This document shows, piece by piece, positions 44,000 to 53,108 of a stretch of 64,000 nucleotides of DNA. Numbering within the stretch: position 1 is the first letter of the stretch; each line of letters starts with the position of its first letter. Origin of the DNA: Vagococcus bubulae (GTDB lineage: Bacteria; Bacillota; Bacilli; Lactobacillales; Vagococcaceae); assembly GCF_003950315.1 (NCBI RefSeq), contig NZ_NGJT01000002.1:1-64000 (forward strand), read 5' to 3'. Below the pieces are notes generated by a model. That model was not told the DNA's origin, did not search any database, and saw only the letters and a program-made list of their open reading frames with translations. The position numbers were made by a program, and so were the translations under genes.

Positions 44000-44695
44000 A
44001 TGAAAGTAATTGTAAAAAAAGATTTTGATGCAATGAGTGAAGCAGCAAAAGAGATTTTATTAGGTATCATGAGTCAGGATAAACGAGTAAATGTCTCAAT
44101 TACAGCAGGAAAAACACCTGTAAAAGTATATGAAAAAATGATTCCAGTTGTGAAAGATTCACCTGATTTTAGTAACGTTCATTATTATAACTTTGATGAA
44201 ATACCAGTTGATGGGCAAGAAGAAGGAATTACTATCTCGGAAATTCGTCAATTATATTTAACGCCAGCTAATGTATCTGAGGATAATATCCATAAATTAA
44301 CAGTTGAAAACTATGCCACACAAGATGAACGCATAGCGTTGGACGGTGGATTAGATGCAATGCTGATTGGTCTAGGTGGAGACGGTCATTTTTGTGGGAA
44401 TATGCCAACAACCACACAATTTGAAAATGAGACTTATAAAATTAAAGTAAGTGGAGAAGAACCTTGGTTTGATTCAGCTATGATGGAAAAAGGACTTGAG
44501 TTTGTGACCATGGGGGCAAAAAGTGTCTTTAAAGTAAAACATCTTATTTTAATCGTTAATGGAAAAAATAAAGCAGAGATGGTAAAAAAAGTTCTTCAAG
44601 GACCAGTAGATTTAGCTTATCCAGCCTCTATTTTACAACTACATCCAAACTTTACAGTTATTTTAGATGAAGAAGCTGCACACTATTTAGATTAA
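44000..44695 (+). CDS. Glucosamine-6-phosphate deaminase/6-phosphogluconolactonase-like protein
   Basis: A 231-residue sugar-phosphate enzyme of the NagB fold. SITAGKTPVKVYEKM near residue 33 is the phosphate-binding loop, YYNFDEIPV near residue 62 replaces the usual LDEY catalytic strand, and IGLGGDGHFCGNMP near residue 123 matches the DGHIAFNEP block. It would isomerise or deaminate an amino-sugar phosphate in the cytoplasm. NagB proper has about 235-265 residues and a different GHxAFNEP; substrate is therefore uncertain. The gene stands alone, between an operator-bearing promoter and a T-box leader. Confidence 0.82.
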   Translation: MKVIVKKDFDAMSEAAKEILLGIMSQDKRVNVSITAGKTPVKVYEKMIPVVKDSPDFSNVHYYNFDEIPVDGQEEGITISEIRQLYLTPANVSEDNIHKLTVENYATQDERIALDGGLDAMLIGLGGDGHFCGNMPTTTQFENETYKIKVSGEEPWFDSAMMEKGLEFVTMGAKSVFKVKHLILIVNGKNKAEMVKKVLQGPVDLAYPASILQLHPNFTVILDEEAAHYLD

Positions 44696-44700
44696 TTTTG

Positions 44701-44729
44701 TTGACAAGATTAAAACCTGATGATAAAGT
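44701..44729 (+). promoter_or_regulatory. Promoter of the tandem T-box leader
   Basis: TTGACA (44701-44706) and TAAAGT (44724-44729) are 17 bases apart. The predicted transcript starts near 44736, just before the first T-box stem I. Confidence 0.6.
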
Positions 44730-44735
44730 TATTAA

Positions 44736-44990
44736 AAACAAAGAACAGAAAAAGTAACTTAAATGACGTTTTATAGAGAGCCTTTGGTTGGTGGAAAAAG
44801 GTAAACGAGTTAAGTGAATCACATCTGGGAGTTAACTTTTTGAAATCATCAGTAGAAAAGTTCGTTTGAGTAACGTTATGAGCTCGAAGTTATAAACTTC
44901 ATGAGGTTATTGTTGTGAGACAATAACAAATAAAGGTGGAACCGCGAAAATTTTCGTCCTTTGGCTTCTATAAGCCAAGGGACTTTTTTT
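44736..44990 (+). promoter_or_regulatory. T-box riboswitch 1, histidine specifier (CAC)
   Basis: Stem I is recognisable: loop-E partners AGTA (44752-44755) and GAA (44816-44818), the upper helix ACTTAA/TTAAGT, the AGAGAG bulge and the GGTTGGTGG apical part. The specifier loop reads GAA-T-CAC-A, giving CAC (44820-44822), histidine. The T-box motif AAAGGTGGAACCGCG lies near 44932-44946. A terminator GTCCTTTGGCTT/AAGCCAAGGGAC with a T run ends near 44990. Uncharged tRNA-His should relieve termination. Confidence 0.88.
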
Positions 44991-45004
44991 ATATCAAACA
45001 ATCA

Positions 45005-45268
45005 ATGACTAGACAAGTAATGTATTAAGTTCATTTTGACAGAGAATTTTTCAATAAGCTGAGAGAAAAATCAAAATGCTTTTACATGAACACAACTAGA
45101 AAGATGTATTTCTGAACAACAAAGTAGGAAATAACGTTTTATCCGCGTTAAGGATGAGTGTTTAAAAAATTATTTTAAACATCATGAGATTGTTATTGTG
45201 AAATAGCAATAAATTGAGGTGGAATCACGGTTTATCGTCCTCTTGGGTTATACCAAGGGGATTTTTTG
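45005..45268 (+). promoter_or_regulatory. T-box riboswitch 2 in tandem, specifier ACA or CAC
   Basis: Stem I again has AGTA near 45015 and GAA (45088-45090), with helices ATGTA/TACAT and CATTTTG/CAAAATG and the AGAGA bulge. The specifier loop reads GAA-C-ACA-A. By the same spacing as the other two leaders this gives ACA (threonine, 45092-45094); one base earlier it would be CAC (histidine), as in leader 1. The T-box motif GAGGTGGAATCACGG lies near 45216-45230 and a terminator TCCTCTTGG/CCAAGGGGA ends near 45268. It lies directly before the transporter genes, after leader 1. Confidence 0.85.
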
Positions 45269-45342
45269 TACCAACAATTAAAAATAAACGATAGGTAAAT
45301 AGAAATTATCTTGTTTAATGATTGAAAATGGAGGGATTTACT

Positions 45343-45984
45343 ATGGAATACATAATGAAAGTTTTACCATCACTTATTGATGGAGCAGGCATGACGTTAA
45401 AAGTTTTTTTCTTTACACTATTAGGATCAATACCATTAGGCATATTGGTCGCATTTGGTTTAAGAGTAAAATTTAAACCATTGACCTTTATATTAAATAT
45501 TTATATTTGGTTAATGCGAGGGACACCGTTATTATTACAACTCATCTTTATCTTTTTTGGTTTACCAGCAATAGGTATTGTCTTTGAACGATATGATGCT
45601 GTGATGATTGCCTTTATTTTGAATTACGGAGCTTACTTTGCTGAGATATTTAGAGGAGGGTTACAAGCTATACCAAAAGGTCAAATTGAAAGTGCACAAG
45701 TGCTTGGTTTAACACCGTTTCAAACGGCCTATAAAATCGTCTTACCACAAGTAATAAAAATTATTTTACCATCCATTGGTAATGAGGTCATTAACTTAGT
45801 AAAAGACACTTCGTTGATGTATGTGTTGGGATTAGGTGACTTGTTACGAGCAGGTAAAATCGCGACAAATCGTGATGTAACACTTGTACCACTTGTTATG
45901 GTTGGTGTGATTTATCTCTTTTTCACCGCCGTTTTAACTGGTTTAATGAAATACCTTGAAAAACGATTTAGCTATTATAAATAA
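45343..45984 (+). CDS. Amino-acid ABC transporter permease (His/polar type)
   Basis: A 213-residue permease with about five helices and the HisM/HisQ signature: RGTPLLLQLIFIFFG near residue 53 and the ATPase-contact loop ESAQVLGLTPFQTAYKIVLPQ near residue 119. It belongs to the polar amino-acid uptake family. Start ATG 45343 has GGAGGG 6 bases upstream; an upstream TTG in frame lies before that site. It is preceded by two T-box leaders, the first with a histidine specifier, so histidine import is the leading hypothesis. With the next two genes it forms a complete importer. Confidence 0.88.
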   Translation: MEYIMKVLPSLIDGAGMTLKVFFFTLLGSIPLGILVAFGLRVKFKPLTFILNIYIWLMRGTPLLLQLIFIFFGLPAIGIVFERYDAVMIAFILNYGAYFAEIFRGGLQAIPKGQIESAQVLGLTPFQTAYKIVLPQVIKIILPSIGNEVINLVKDTSLMYVLGLGDLLRAGKIATNRDVTLVPLVMVGVIYLFFTAVLTGLMKYLEKRFSYYK

Positions 45985-45996
45985 GGAGTGATGAGA

Positions 45997-46632
45997 ATGC
46001 TTGAGATAAAAAATGTATCCAAAAGTTTCGGAGAAAAGAAAATTTTAGATGAGGTATCTTACACGTTTCCAATGGGAGAAATTACTGTTATCCTGGGTCC
46101 TTCAGGTGGAGGAAAAACAACTTTATTGAGATGTATTAGTGGGTTAGAAACATTCGATAGTGGCACACTACTACTTGATGAGGAAGATTTAACAAAAAAA
46201 TCTCATCAAGCCATTAATGGAAAGATTGGTGTTGTATTTCAAGATTTTCAGTTGTTTCCTCATTTAAATGTATTAGAAAATATTGTATTGGCTCCGACAA
46301 TGGTCTTAAAACAATCAAAAGAAGATGCTGAAAAAACCGCTAGAACATTATTAGTAACGTTAGGATTAGAGGATAAAGAAAAAGCTTATCCTTTTGAATT
46401 ATCTGGTGGGCAAAAACAACGTGTGGCAATTGCACGGGCATTAGCTATGAAGCCACGTGTATTATGTTATGATGAGCCAACAAGTGCTTTAGATCCAGGT
46501 CTTAGTGGTGATGTAGCAGAAGTCATTTTAAATTTAAAATCGCCAGATGTGACACAAATTGTGGTCACACATGATCCAACTTTTGCAGAACGTATTGCCG
46601 ATAACACTATTAGAGTAGAACCAATAAAATAA
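45997..46632 (+). CDS. Amino-acid ABC transporter ATP-binding protein
   Basis: A 211-residue ATPase with Walker A GPSGGGKTT (about residues 34-42), Q-loop VFQDFQLFPHL, signature LSGGQKQR (about 133-140), Walker B VLCYDEPTSALDP and H-loop VVTHD. It is shorter than HisP or GlnQ (about 240) but all catalytic motifs are present. ATG 45997 is preferred by spacing from AAGGAG; in-frame GTG 45988 and ATG 45991 sit too close to it. The ribosome site overlaps the permease stop. Confidence 0.9.
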   Translation: MLEIKNVSKSFGEKKILDEVSYTFPMGEITVILGPSGGGKTTLLRCISGLETFDSGTLLLDEEDLTKKSHQAINGKIGVVFQDFQLFPHLNVLENIVLAPTMVLKQSKEDAEKTARTLLVTLGLEDKEKAYPFELSGGQKQRVAIARALAMKPRVLCYDEPTSALDPGLSGDVAEVILNLKSPDVTQIVVTHDPTFAERIADNTIRVEPIK

Positions 46633-46647
46633 AAGGATGGGATGAGA

Positions 46648-47484
46648 ATGAAAAAAAGAAATGTATTAATCGTGATGTTAGGAATTATGTTATTAGTCGT
46701 ATCAGCTTGTGGGAGTAAAAAAAGTAGCAATGACTCAAGTGATACCAACAAAGACAAGTGGAGTGAAATCGAAAAAAACAAAAAAGTTGTGATAGGGTTG
46801 GATGATACGTTTGTGCCAATGGGATTTCGAGATGAATCAGATAATATTGTGGGATTTGATATTGATTTGGCTAAAGCTGTATTTGCAGAATATGGAATTG
46901 AGCCTGAATTTCAATCAATAGATTGGTCAATGAAAGAAAATGAGCTAAATAATGGGACGATTGATTTGATTTGGAATGGATACAATATCACGGATGAAAG
47001 AAAAGAAAAAGTCGCCTTTAGTGAACCTTATATTAATAGTAATCAACAGCTTGTGGTTATGAAAGATAGTGGTATAACATCGTATAAAGACATGAAAGGA
47101 AAAGTCTTAGGAGCTCAAAATGCTTCAACAGGACAAGATATGATTGATAAAAATCCTGAAGTATTTACAGATGTGATTGCTGATAATGAACCCGTTTTGT
47201 TTGATACTTTTAATGAAGCTTTTATTGACTTAAAAGCCAAACGAATTGATGGATTAATTGTAGATAATGTGTATGCTAATTATTATATAGCGCAACAAAA
47301 AAATTCAGATGATTATGCCATTGTTGAAACACCATTTGAAAGTGCAGATTTTGCTGTAGGTATTCGTAAAAGTGATAAAGAATTAAAAATAAAAATAGAT
47401 GAAGCTTTTAAAAAATTAAAAGATGAAGGAAAAATGAAGGAAATTAGTGAAAAATGGTTTGGAAATGACCAAACGATTCAATAA
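46648..47484 (+). CDS. Amino-acid ABC transporter substrate-binding lipoprotein
   Basis: A 278-residue precursor with a lipoprotein signal (lipobox VSAC near residue 21). It is followed by a Ser/Asp/Lys linker and a family-3 solute-binding domain: KVVIGLDDTFVPMGFRD, VGFDIDLAKAVF, DLIWNGYNITDERKEKVAFS. The WNGY and FSEPY blocks fit polar amino-acid binders. Histidine is suggested by the leader, not by the binding residues. ATG 46642 is an alternative start. A long two-tier terminator follows. Confidence 0.88.
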   Translation: MKKRNVLIVMLGIMLLVVSACGSKKSSNDSSDTNKDKWSEIEKNKKVVIGLDDTFVPMGFRDESDNIVGFDIDLAKAVFAEYGIEPEFQSIDWSMKENELNNGTIDLIWNGYNITDERKEKVAFSEPYINSNQQLVVMKDSGITSYKDMKGKVLGAQNASTGQDMIDKNPEVFTDVIADNEPVLFDTFNEAFIDLKAKRIDGLIVDNVYANYYIAQQKNSDDYAIVETPFESADFAVGIRKSDKELKIKIDEAFKKLKDEGKMKEISEKWFGNDQTIQ

Positions 47485-47556
47485 AAAAGAGCCTATAATT
47501 GTAGTGAACCCTAAAAGTTAGATTTTTGGGGTGCACTACATAATCGGGCTCTTTTT
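47483..47556 (+). terminator. Long two-tier intrinsic terminator
   Basis: AAAAAGAGCC at 47484-47493 pairs with GGGCTCTTTTT at 47546-47556. Inside it GTAGTG and CACTAC pair, and an ACCC/GGGG inner helix follows. A T run ends it. Confidence 0.8.
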
Positions 47557-47748
47557 GTTTATTTAGTGGACAGATAACTTGTATCGATTTAATGAGAAGA
47601 GTTCTGTTGTATCATGTAGAGAGGATAAATCAATGCTAATCCAGTGTTCTTTATTTATGCGATATGTTTTATAAAATCTCCTTTTATTATTGATAGTATA
47701 CTCTCTATAAGTATAACTAACGAATGAATATCATTTTGATAATACGAG

Positions 47749-47777
47749 TTGACAATAAGATAAAAAAAGATTATGAT
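47749..47777 (+). promoter_or_regulatory. Promoter of the methionine operon
   Basis: TTGACA (47749-47754), a 17-base spacer, and TATGAT (47772-47777). This is the strongest promoter match in the window. It feeds the T-box leader that follows. The 190 bases before it (47557-47748) hold nothing I can identify. Confidence 0.75.
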
Positions 47778-47784
47778 TAAAAAA

Positions 47785-48084
47785 ATTAAAATAAAATGAT
47801 AAAACGCAGTGAAAAAGAAAGTAAAATTATGTCGACTTTCTAACAGAGAGCCTTGGTAGCTGAAAAAAGGTGAAAGACAAATGATTTGAAAATGGCTTTT
47901 GAGCGGGTGTCTTGATGTAGTTAGGGGCACACGGATATTTCCGTTACCATAAATCCCGATATCACAGATATTTCCTGTCGTATTGGCGTCGAGTTAAAAG
48001 TAGCAATGCTTTTATAAATTAAGGTGGTACCATGTTGAAATAACATCCTTAGAAGAGAATACTCTTCTGAGGATTTTTTTATTG
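47785..48084 (+). promoter_or_regulatory. T-box riboswitch 3, methionine specifier (ATG)
   Basis: Stem I has AGTA near 47819, the AGAGAGCC bulge and apical part, and GAA at 47888-47890. The loop reads GAA-A-ATG-G, giving ATG (47892-47894), methionine. The T-box motif AAGGTGGTACCATG lies near 48021-48034, with TGGT matching an A73 tRNA as expected for tRNA-Met. The terminator ATCCTTAGAAGAG/CTCTTCTGAGGAT plus a T run ends near 48084. Low methionine would switch on the three genes that follow. Confidence 0.92.
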
Positions 48085-48112
48085 TATTTTTACTAAAAAA
48101 GGAGGAGTTAAT

Positions 48113-49225
48113 ATGTGTGAGATAGTCAATCATTATGAAATTGTCGGAAGTTTTTTAAGACCTGAAACATTGAAAAAAGCTAGAGCAGAGTTTGATTTGG
48201 GAAATATTTCTATTGAAGAGTTAAAACAAGTAGAGGATGAAGCAATTAAACGGCTTGTTTTAAAACAACAAGAATTAGGAATTAAATATATAAGTGATGG
48301 TGAATATCGTCGTAGTTATTGGCATTTAGATTTTTTCTGGGGTTTTAGAGGCATAAAAAGATCGCTAGCTAAACAAGGTTATGTTTTTCACGGAGAAGAA
48401 ACTAAACCAGATTCGGCTGTTTTAATTGGGAAGATTAGATACAATCCTAACCATCCAGTTTTTAATGAATTTGTTTACTTAACTAAGTTAGTTTCACCAA
48501 ATCAAATTCGACAAAGTATACCAGCGCCAGCACAATTGTACGCGGAGTTGACTCGTGAGGGAAATGAAGCAGCTATTGGTAAATATTATCACTCCAATGA
48601 TGAATTGATTGATGACATTGCCAAAGCTTACAGATTAACGATTTTAGAGTTATATCGTTTAGGTTGTCGGCATTTAAAACTAGATGATTGCACCTGGGGA
48701 TTGTTTGTGGATAAAGAATTTTGGGAAAATATTACTGGAAGTGACTATGATACAAAAGAAATACAAGAGCTATATCTCGATTTAAATAATCGTGCGATAG
48801 AAGATTTACCTGAAGACTTGGTTATCACAACACATGTTTGTCGAGGAAATTTCCACTCAACTTGGGCATCTTCTGGTGGCTATGAGCCAGTTGGAGAAAC
48901 GTTATTTGGTAAAGAAACCACAGATGCCTTTTTCTTAGAATTTGATGATGAGCGATCTGGGGATTTTTCTCCACTTCGCTTTGTGCCAGATGGTAAACAC
49001 GTTGTATTAGGATTAGTCACTAGTAAAGATGGAAATTTAGAAGATAAAGATACGATTATTAATCGAATTAAGGAAGCCAGTCAATATGTGCCATTAGAAC
49101 GATTAAGTTTAAGCCCACAATGTGGATTTGCTTCGACAGAAGATGGGAATATTTTAACAGAAGAAAATCAATGGGAAAAAATTCAATTGATTAAAGACAT
49201 TACAAAAGAAGTTTGGGGTTCATAA
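48113..49225 (+). CDS. MetE-like cobalamin-independent methyltransferase (YxjG/YxjH family)
   Basis: A 370-residue protein matching the C-terminal catalytic half of MetE. Putative zinc ligands are His and Cys in THVCRGNFHS near residue 240 and Cys in SPQCGFAS near residue 336. It lacks the N-terminal folate-binding half of full MetE (about 750 residues), as YxjG/YxjH-type proteins do. It probably makes methionine from homocysteine with a methyl donor that is not settled for the family. It is the first gene behind a methionine T-box. RBS AAAGGAGGAG precedes the ATG. Confidence 0.9.
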   Translation: MCEIVNHYEIVGSFLRPETLKKARAEFDLGNISIEELKQVEDEAIKRLVLKQQELGIKYISDGEYRRSYWHLDFFWGFRGIKRSLAKQGYVFHGEETKPDSAVLIGKIRYNPNHPVFNEFVYLTKLVSPNQIRQSIPAPAQLYAELTREGNEAAIGKYYHSNDELIDDIAKAYRLTILELYRLGCRHLKLDDCTWGLFVDKEFWENITGSDYDTKEIQELYLDLNNRAIEDLPEDLVITTHVCRGNFHSTWASSGGYEPVGETLFGKETTDAFFLEFDDERSGDFSPLRFVPDGKHVVLGLVTSKDGNLEDKDTIINRIKEASQYVPLERLSLSPQCGFASTEDGNILTEENQWEKIQLIKDITKEVWGS

Positions 49226-49264
49226 AATACCTCAATCAAATAAATAAAAAATGGAGGAAGAAAA

Positions 49265-50536
49265 ATGACAGAACATTTTGAAACAATTCAATTACATGGT
49301 GGACAACAAGTGGACAAAGAAACAGGTAGCCGTGCTGTACCAATTTATCAAACAACATCTTATGTGTTTGATGACGCAGATCATGCAGCAGCAAGGTTTG
49401 GCTTAACCGATCCGGGAAATATTTATACAAGAATAACTAATCCTACTACTGCAGTTTTAGAAGAACGACTGGCTTTATTAGAAGGTGGAGTTGGGGCTTT
49501 AGCTACGGCATCAGGTTCTGCTGCTGTGACGTATGCTATTCAAAATATTGCAAGTTCTGGGGATCATATTGTATCAGCTGGAGCAATTTATGGAGGAACG
49601 TATAACTTATTCGCCCATACGTTACCAGAATTTGGAATTAGTACAACATTTGTCGATGCGGATAATCCAGATAATTTTGCAACGGCTATTCAAGACAATA
49701 CAAAAGCCATTTTTGTGGAATCTTTAGGTAATCCAGATATTCAAATTGTCGAACTAGAAAAAATTTCGGCAATTGCTCATGAAGCAGGCATCCCAGTTAT
49801 TGTCGATAATACATTTGCGACGGCTTATTTATTCAAACCATTTGATTATGGAGCAGATATTGTTGTGTACTCAACAACAAAATTTATTGGAGGGCATGGA
49901 GTAGCACTTGGAGGAGCGATTATTGATTCAGGTAAGTTTGATTGGACAAATGGAAAATTTCCAAAATTAGTTGAACCAGATGAAAGTTATCATGGACTTT
50001 CTTGGGTAGAAGCAGGTGGTGAAGCAGCTTATATTACACGTGCTCGTACAATCGTATTACGAGATACCGGAGCAGCACCGTCACCATTTAATTCATGGTT
50101 AACGTTATTAGGCTTAGAAACATTATCTCTTAGACTAGAAAGACATGTAGAAAACGCCCAAAAAGTCGCAGAATATTTAGAGAAACATCCTAAAATATCC
50201 TGGGTTAACTATCCAGGTTTAGGTAGCAGTCCATACCACGAATTAGCAACTAAGTATTTTCCAAAAGGCGTTGGTTCAATTTTTACAGTTGGACTTGTTG
50301 GAGGAGCAGCGGCTGGTAAAGCAGTCATTAATGAAACAAAACTATTTTCGTTATTAGCTAACGTTGGAGATGCTAAGTCATTGATTATTCATCCAGCTTC
50401 AACGACTCATTCGCAACTGAGTGAAGAACAGTTAGAAGAAATTGGGGTTAAACCAGAAACAGTTCGTTTATCTATTGGAATTGAAAATGTAGAAGATTTG
50501 ATTCAAGATTTAGAACAAGCATTAGACAAAGTTTAA
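49265..50536 (+). CDS. metY: O-acetylhomoserine sulfhydrylase (MetY)
   Basis: A 423-residue PLP enzyme of the Cys/Met metabolism family that turns O-acetylhomoserine and sulfide into homocysteine. The PLP lysine lies in [11 protein letters not shown] near residue 205; [10 protein letters not shown] and the [11 protein letters not shown] block are family hallmarks. Length fits MetY (about 425-430) better than cystathionine synthases (about 380). It is followed by metA, the enzyme that supplies its substrate, and preceded by a methyltransferase that uses its product. Confidence 0.94.
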   Translation: MTEHFETIQLHGGQQVDKETGSRAVPIYQTTSYVFDDADHAAARFGLTDPGNIYTRITNPTTAVLEERLALLEGGVGALATASGSAAVTYAIQNIASSGDHIVSAGAIYGGTYNLFAHTLPEFGISTTFVDADNPDNFATAIQDNTKAIFVESLGNPDIQIVELEKISAIAHEAGIPVIVDNTFATAYLFKPFDYGADIVVYSTTKFIGGHGVALGGAIIDSGKFDWTNGKFPKLVEPDESYHGLSWVEAGGEAAYITRARTIVLRDTGAAPSPFNSWLTLLGLETLSLRLERHVENAQKVAEYLEKHPKISWVNYPGLGSSPYHELATKYFPKGVGSIFTVGLVGGAAAGKAVINETKLFSLLANVGDAKSLIIHPASTTHSQLSEEQLEEIGVKPETVRLSIGIENVEDLIQDLEQALDKV

Positions 50537-50553
50537 AGAGAAAGAGGATTATT

Positions 50554-51453
50554 ATGCCGATAAAAATTTTGGATGGACTCCCTGTAAAAAAACTATTGGA
50601 AGAAGAAGGTATTTTTTCAATGGATGAAAAACGGGCAGTTAAACAAGATATTCGTCCGTTAAAATTATTAATTCTTAATTTAATGCCTAAAAAAGTGGAA
50701 ACAGAGCTACAATTACTGAGACTTATCTCGCAAAGTCCTTTACAGATTGATATTGATTTTTTACAAACGCAAACTCATGAAGCAAAACATACAAGTCAGA
50801 CATATTTACAAACCTTTTATAAAACGTTCGATGATATAAGCCATCATAAATATGATGGCTTAGTTGTAACAGGTGCCCCTGTTGAACAACTACCATTTGA
50901 AGAAGTAGATTATTGGCAAGAGATGACCAAAATATTGGATTGGGCACAAGAAAACGTTACGAGTATTGTTCATATCTGTTGGGGAGCACAGGCTGGTTTG
51001 TATCATTATTATGGTATCCAAAAGGTATCTTATCAAAAAAAATTGTTTGGTGTTTATGAAAACACTGTTGTTGAAAGACATTCTCTTTTAAGAGGATTTA
51101 GTGATTGTTTTTATAGTCCACAATCTCGTTATACAGGAATAAATAATGCCCAACTGACTGGTAATGATTTTTTAAACGTTATCTCATCTAATCCTGATTT
51201 AGGAGCATTAATGTTAGTATCAGAAGATAATAAAAATATCTTTATTTTTGGGCACTTGGAATATGATGCCAATACATTATATGAAGAATATTTGCGTGAT
51301 AAAGAAAAAGGATTAAACACTGATTTTCCTGAAAATTATGCTCATTTTGATGATAAAAGATTTAAGCAAATATGGCGTTCGGAAGCAAGTTTGTTTTTTC
51401 AAAATTGGATCAATGATGTTTATCAACAAACCCCATATGATTGGGTTTTATAA
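50554..51453 (+). CDS. metA: Homoserine O-acetyltransferase MetA
   Basis: A 299-residue enzyme activating homoserine. The nucleophile is Cys142 in IVHICWGAQAGLYHYYG and the catalytic GHLEYD block lies near residue 233. Residue 111 is Glu, the residue linked in this family to use of acetyl-CoA, where Gly would mark succinyl-CoA. This fits the O-acetylhomoserine sulfhydrylase encoded just before. Together the three genes give a direct route from homoserine to methionine, fed by sulfide. RBS AAAGAGG precedes the ATG. Confidence 0.94.
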   Translation: MPIKILDGLPVKKLLEEEGIFSMDEKRAVKQDIRPLKLLILNLMPKKVETELQLLRLISQSPLQIDIDFLQTQTHEAKHTSQTYLQTFYKTFDDISHHKYDGLVVTGAPVEQLPFEEVDYWQEMTKILDWAQENVTSIVHICWGAQAGLYHYYGIQKVSYQKKLFGVYENTVVERHSLLRGFSDCFYSPQSRYTGINNAQLTGNDFLNVISSNPDLGALMLVSEDNKNIFIFGHLEYDANTLYEEYLRDKEKGLNTDFPENYAHFDDKRFKQIWRSEASLFFQNWINDVYQQTPYDWVL

Positions 51454-51605
51454 TATAAGATTTTTTCTGAAAATAGTAAGTAAATTAACATGTAAAGTTG
51501 TTTGCTTTCCTATAAGTATGATAAAATATGCTATGTTTTAAATTTATCATACGTTAGTTCATAATGATTTTTTGCTAAAGATGAATTAACTTAAAGGAGA
51601 GCAAT

Positions 51606-52958
51606 ATGTCAAACAAAGAGGAAATGGTGATTGAAGACAGCAATCAGTTAAATCGAACGATGACTTTCTTTCCTGCTTTATCTACCGTTATGGGGACTGT
51701 TATAGGTGGGGGAGTGTTCTTTAAAACAGCAAGTGTGACACAATCGACAGGTTCAGCCAGTCTAACGCTACTTTCTTGGTTTTTAGGTGGTGTGATTAGT
51801 ATCTGTGCAGGATTAACAGCAGCAGAACTCTCGGCTGCTATCCCAGAAACAGGTGGGATGGTTCGTTATATTGAACGAGCATATGGAAAATTATGGAGCT
51901 TTTTACTGGGTTGGGCATTGATTATTATTTATTTTCCAGCAAACGTTGCAGCATTATCTATCGTTTTTGGTACACAATTTAAAAATTTATTTGGACTATC
52001 TAATTCAGTTGTGGTACCTATAGCTATTTTAGTTGGAGCGTCCATCATGTTAATTAACTTTTTAGGAGCCAGAGCTAGTGGGATATTTCAATCGATTACA
52101 CTAGTCTGTAAATTAATACCTTTGGCGTTGATTGTGATTTTTGGATTACTGAGACAAGGTGACGTAAGTGTCAGTTTATTTCCAGTAACTGCAGGGGCGC
52201 AAACATCTGGATTTTTCCCAGCATTAGGTGCCGGCCTCCTTGCTACAATGTTTGCGTATGATGGCTGGATTCATGTAGGAAATATTTCGGGTGAATTAAA
52301 AAATCCAGAAAGAGACTTACCCCGTTCAATTGCGGGTGGCTTATTCGGTGTGATGCTAATTTATTTATTGGTCAATTTTGTTTACTTAAAAACGTTACCG
52401 ATTGATTTATTATCAGGAAATGACAATGCCGCAATGGATGTATCAAAAAGAATTTTTGGTAATTTAGGTGGTAAATTGGTAACCATTGGTATTTTAATCT
52501 CTGTATATGGTTCAATTAATGGTTATACAATGACTGGTATGCGTATCCCTTATACAATGGGATTAGATAAACAACTGCCTTATTCTAGTCAGCTAGCAAA
52601 ATTAAATCGCAATAAAGTCCCATTTATTGCTGGTTTTTTTGAATTAGCGGTTGCAATCGTTATGATGTTACTAGGTGGATTCGATATTTTAACGGATATG
52701 TTAGTATTTGTTATTTGGATTTTTTACACATTGGTTTTTTTTGCTGTGATAAAACTTCGTAAGAAAGAACCTGATTTACCAAGGCCGTATAAAGTTCCGT
52801 TATATCCATTTATCCCCATTATTTCCATCATTGGGGGAGTATTTATTCTATCCATGACTTTGATTAATCAATTATCTCTTGTCATAACAGGTTTAGGACT
52901 AACAGCTTTAGGTATTCCATTTTATTTATATGCGAATAGAAAAAAAACTAGAAAGTGA
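51606..52958 (+). CDS. APC-family amino-acid permease
   Basis: A 450-residue transporter with about 12 membrane helices. The early GTVIGGGVFFKTASVTQSTG block (about residues 30-49) is the LeuT-fold substrate-binding helix of APC proteins, and PETGGMVRYIERAYG is the family signature of helix 3. It could be a serine/threonine or other amino-acid exchanger; substrate is not predictable. A possible promoter, TTGTTT and TAAAAT 18 bases apart, ends near 51526. RBS AAAGGAG precedes the ATG. Confidence 0.88.
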   Translation: MSNKEEMVIEDSNQLNRTMTFFPALSTVMGTVIGGGVFFKTASVTQSTGSASLTLLSWFLGGVISICAGLTAAELSAAIPETGGMVRYIERAYGKLWSFLLGWALIIIYFPANVAALSIVFGTQFKNLFGLSNSVVVPIAILVGASIMLINFLGARASGIFQSITLVCKLIPLALIVIFGLLRQGDVSVSLFPVTAGAQTSGFFPALGAGLLATMFAYDGWIHVGNISGELKNPERDLPRSIAGGLFGVMLIYLLVNFVYLKTLPIDLLSGNDNAAMDVSKRIFGNLGGKLVTIGILISVYGSINGYTMTGMRIPYTMGLDKQLPYSSQLAKLNRNKVPFIAGFFELAVAIVMMLLGGFDILTDMLVFVIWIFYTLVFFAVIKLRKKEPDLPRPYKVPLYPFIPIISIIGGVFILSMTLINQLSLVITGLGLTALGIPFYLYANRKKTRK

Positions 52959-53108
52959 GTGCTTTCTATTTTTTTTTGATTAAAAAGAGTAACTTATAGT
53001 AGGTTTCTATTTTCAAAACTAGATATTTGGTTATGTTGTAGATAACTTGATTATTTTGTGATAAACTATTTTTAGGTAACGGTTTCATAAAAATTGGAGG
53101 TATGATAG

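Noticed and set aside
53082-53096. cre-like site before the inositol dehydrogenase-like gene
   Set aside because: GGTAACGGTTTCA lacks one base for a proper cre spacing and has a poor left half.
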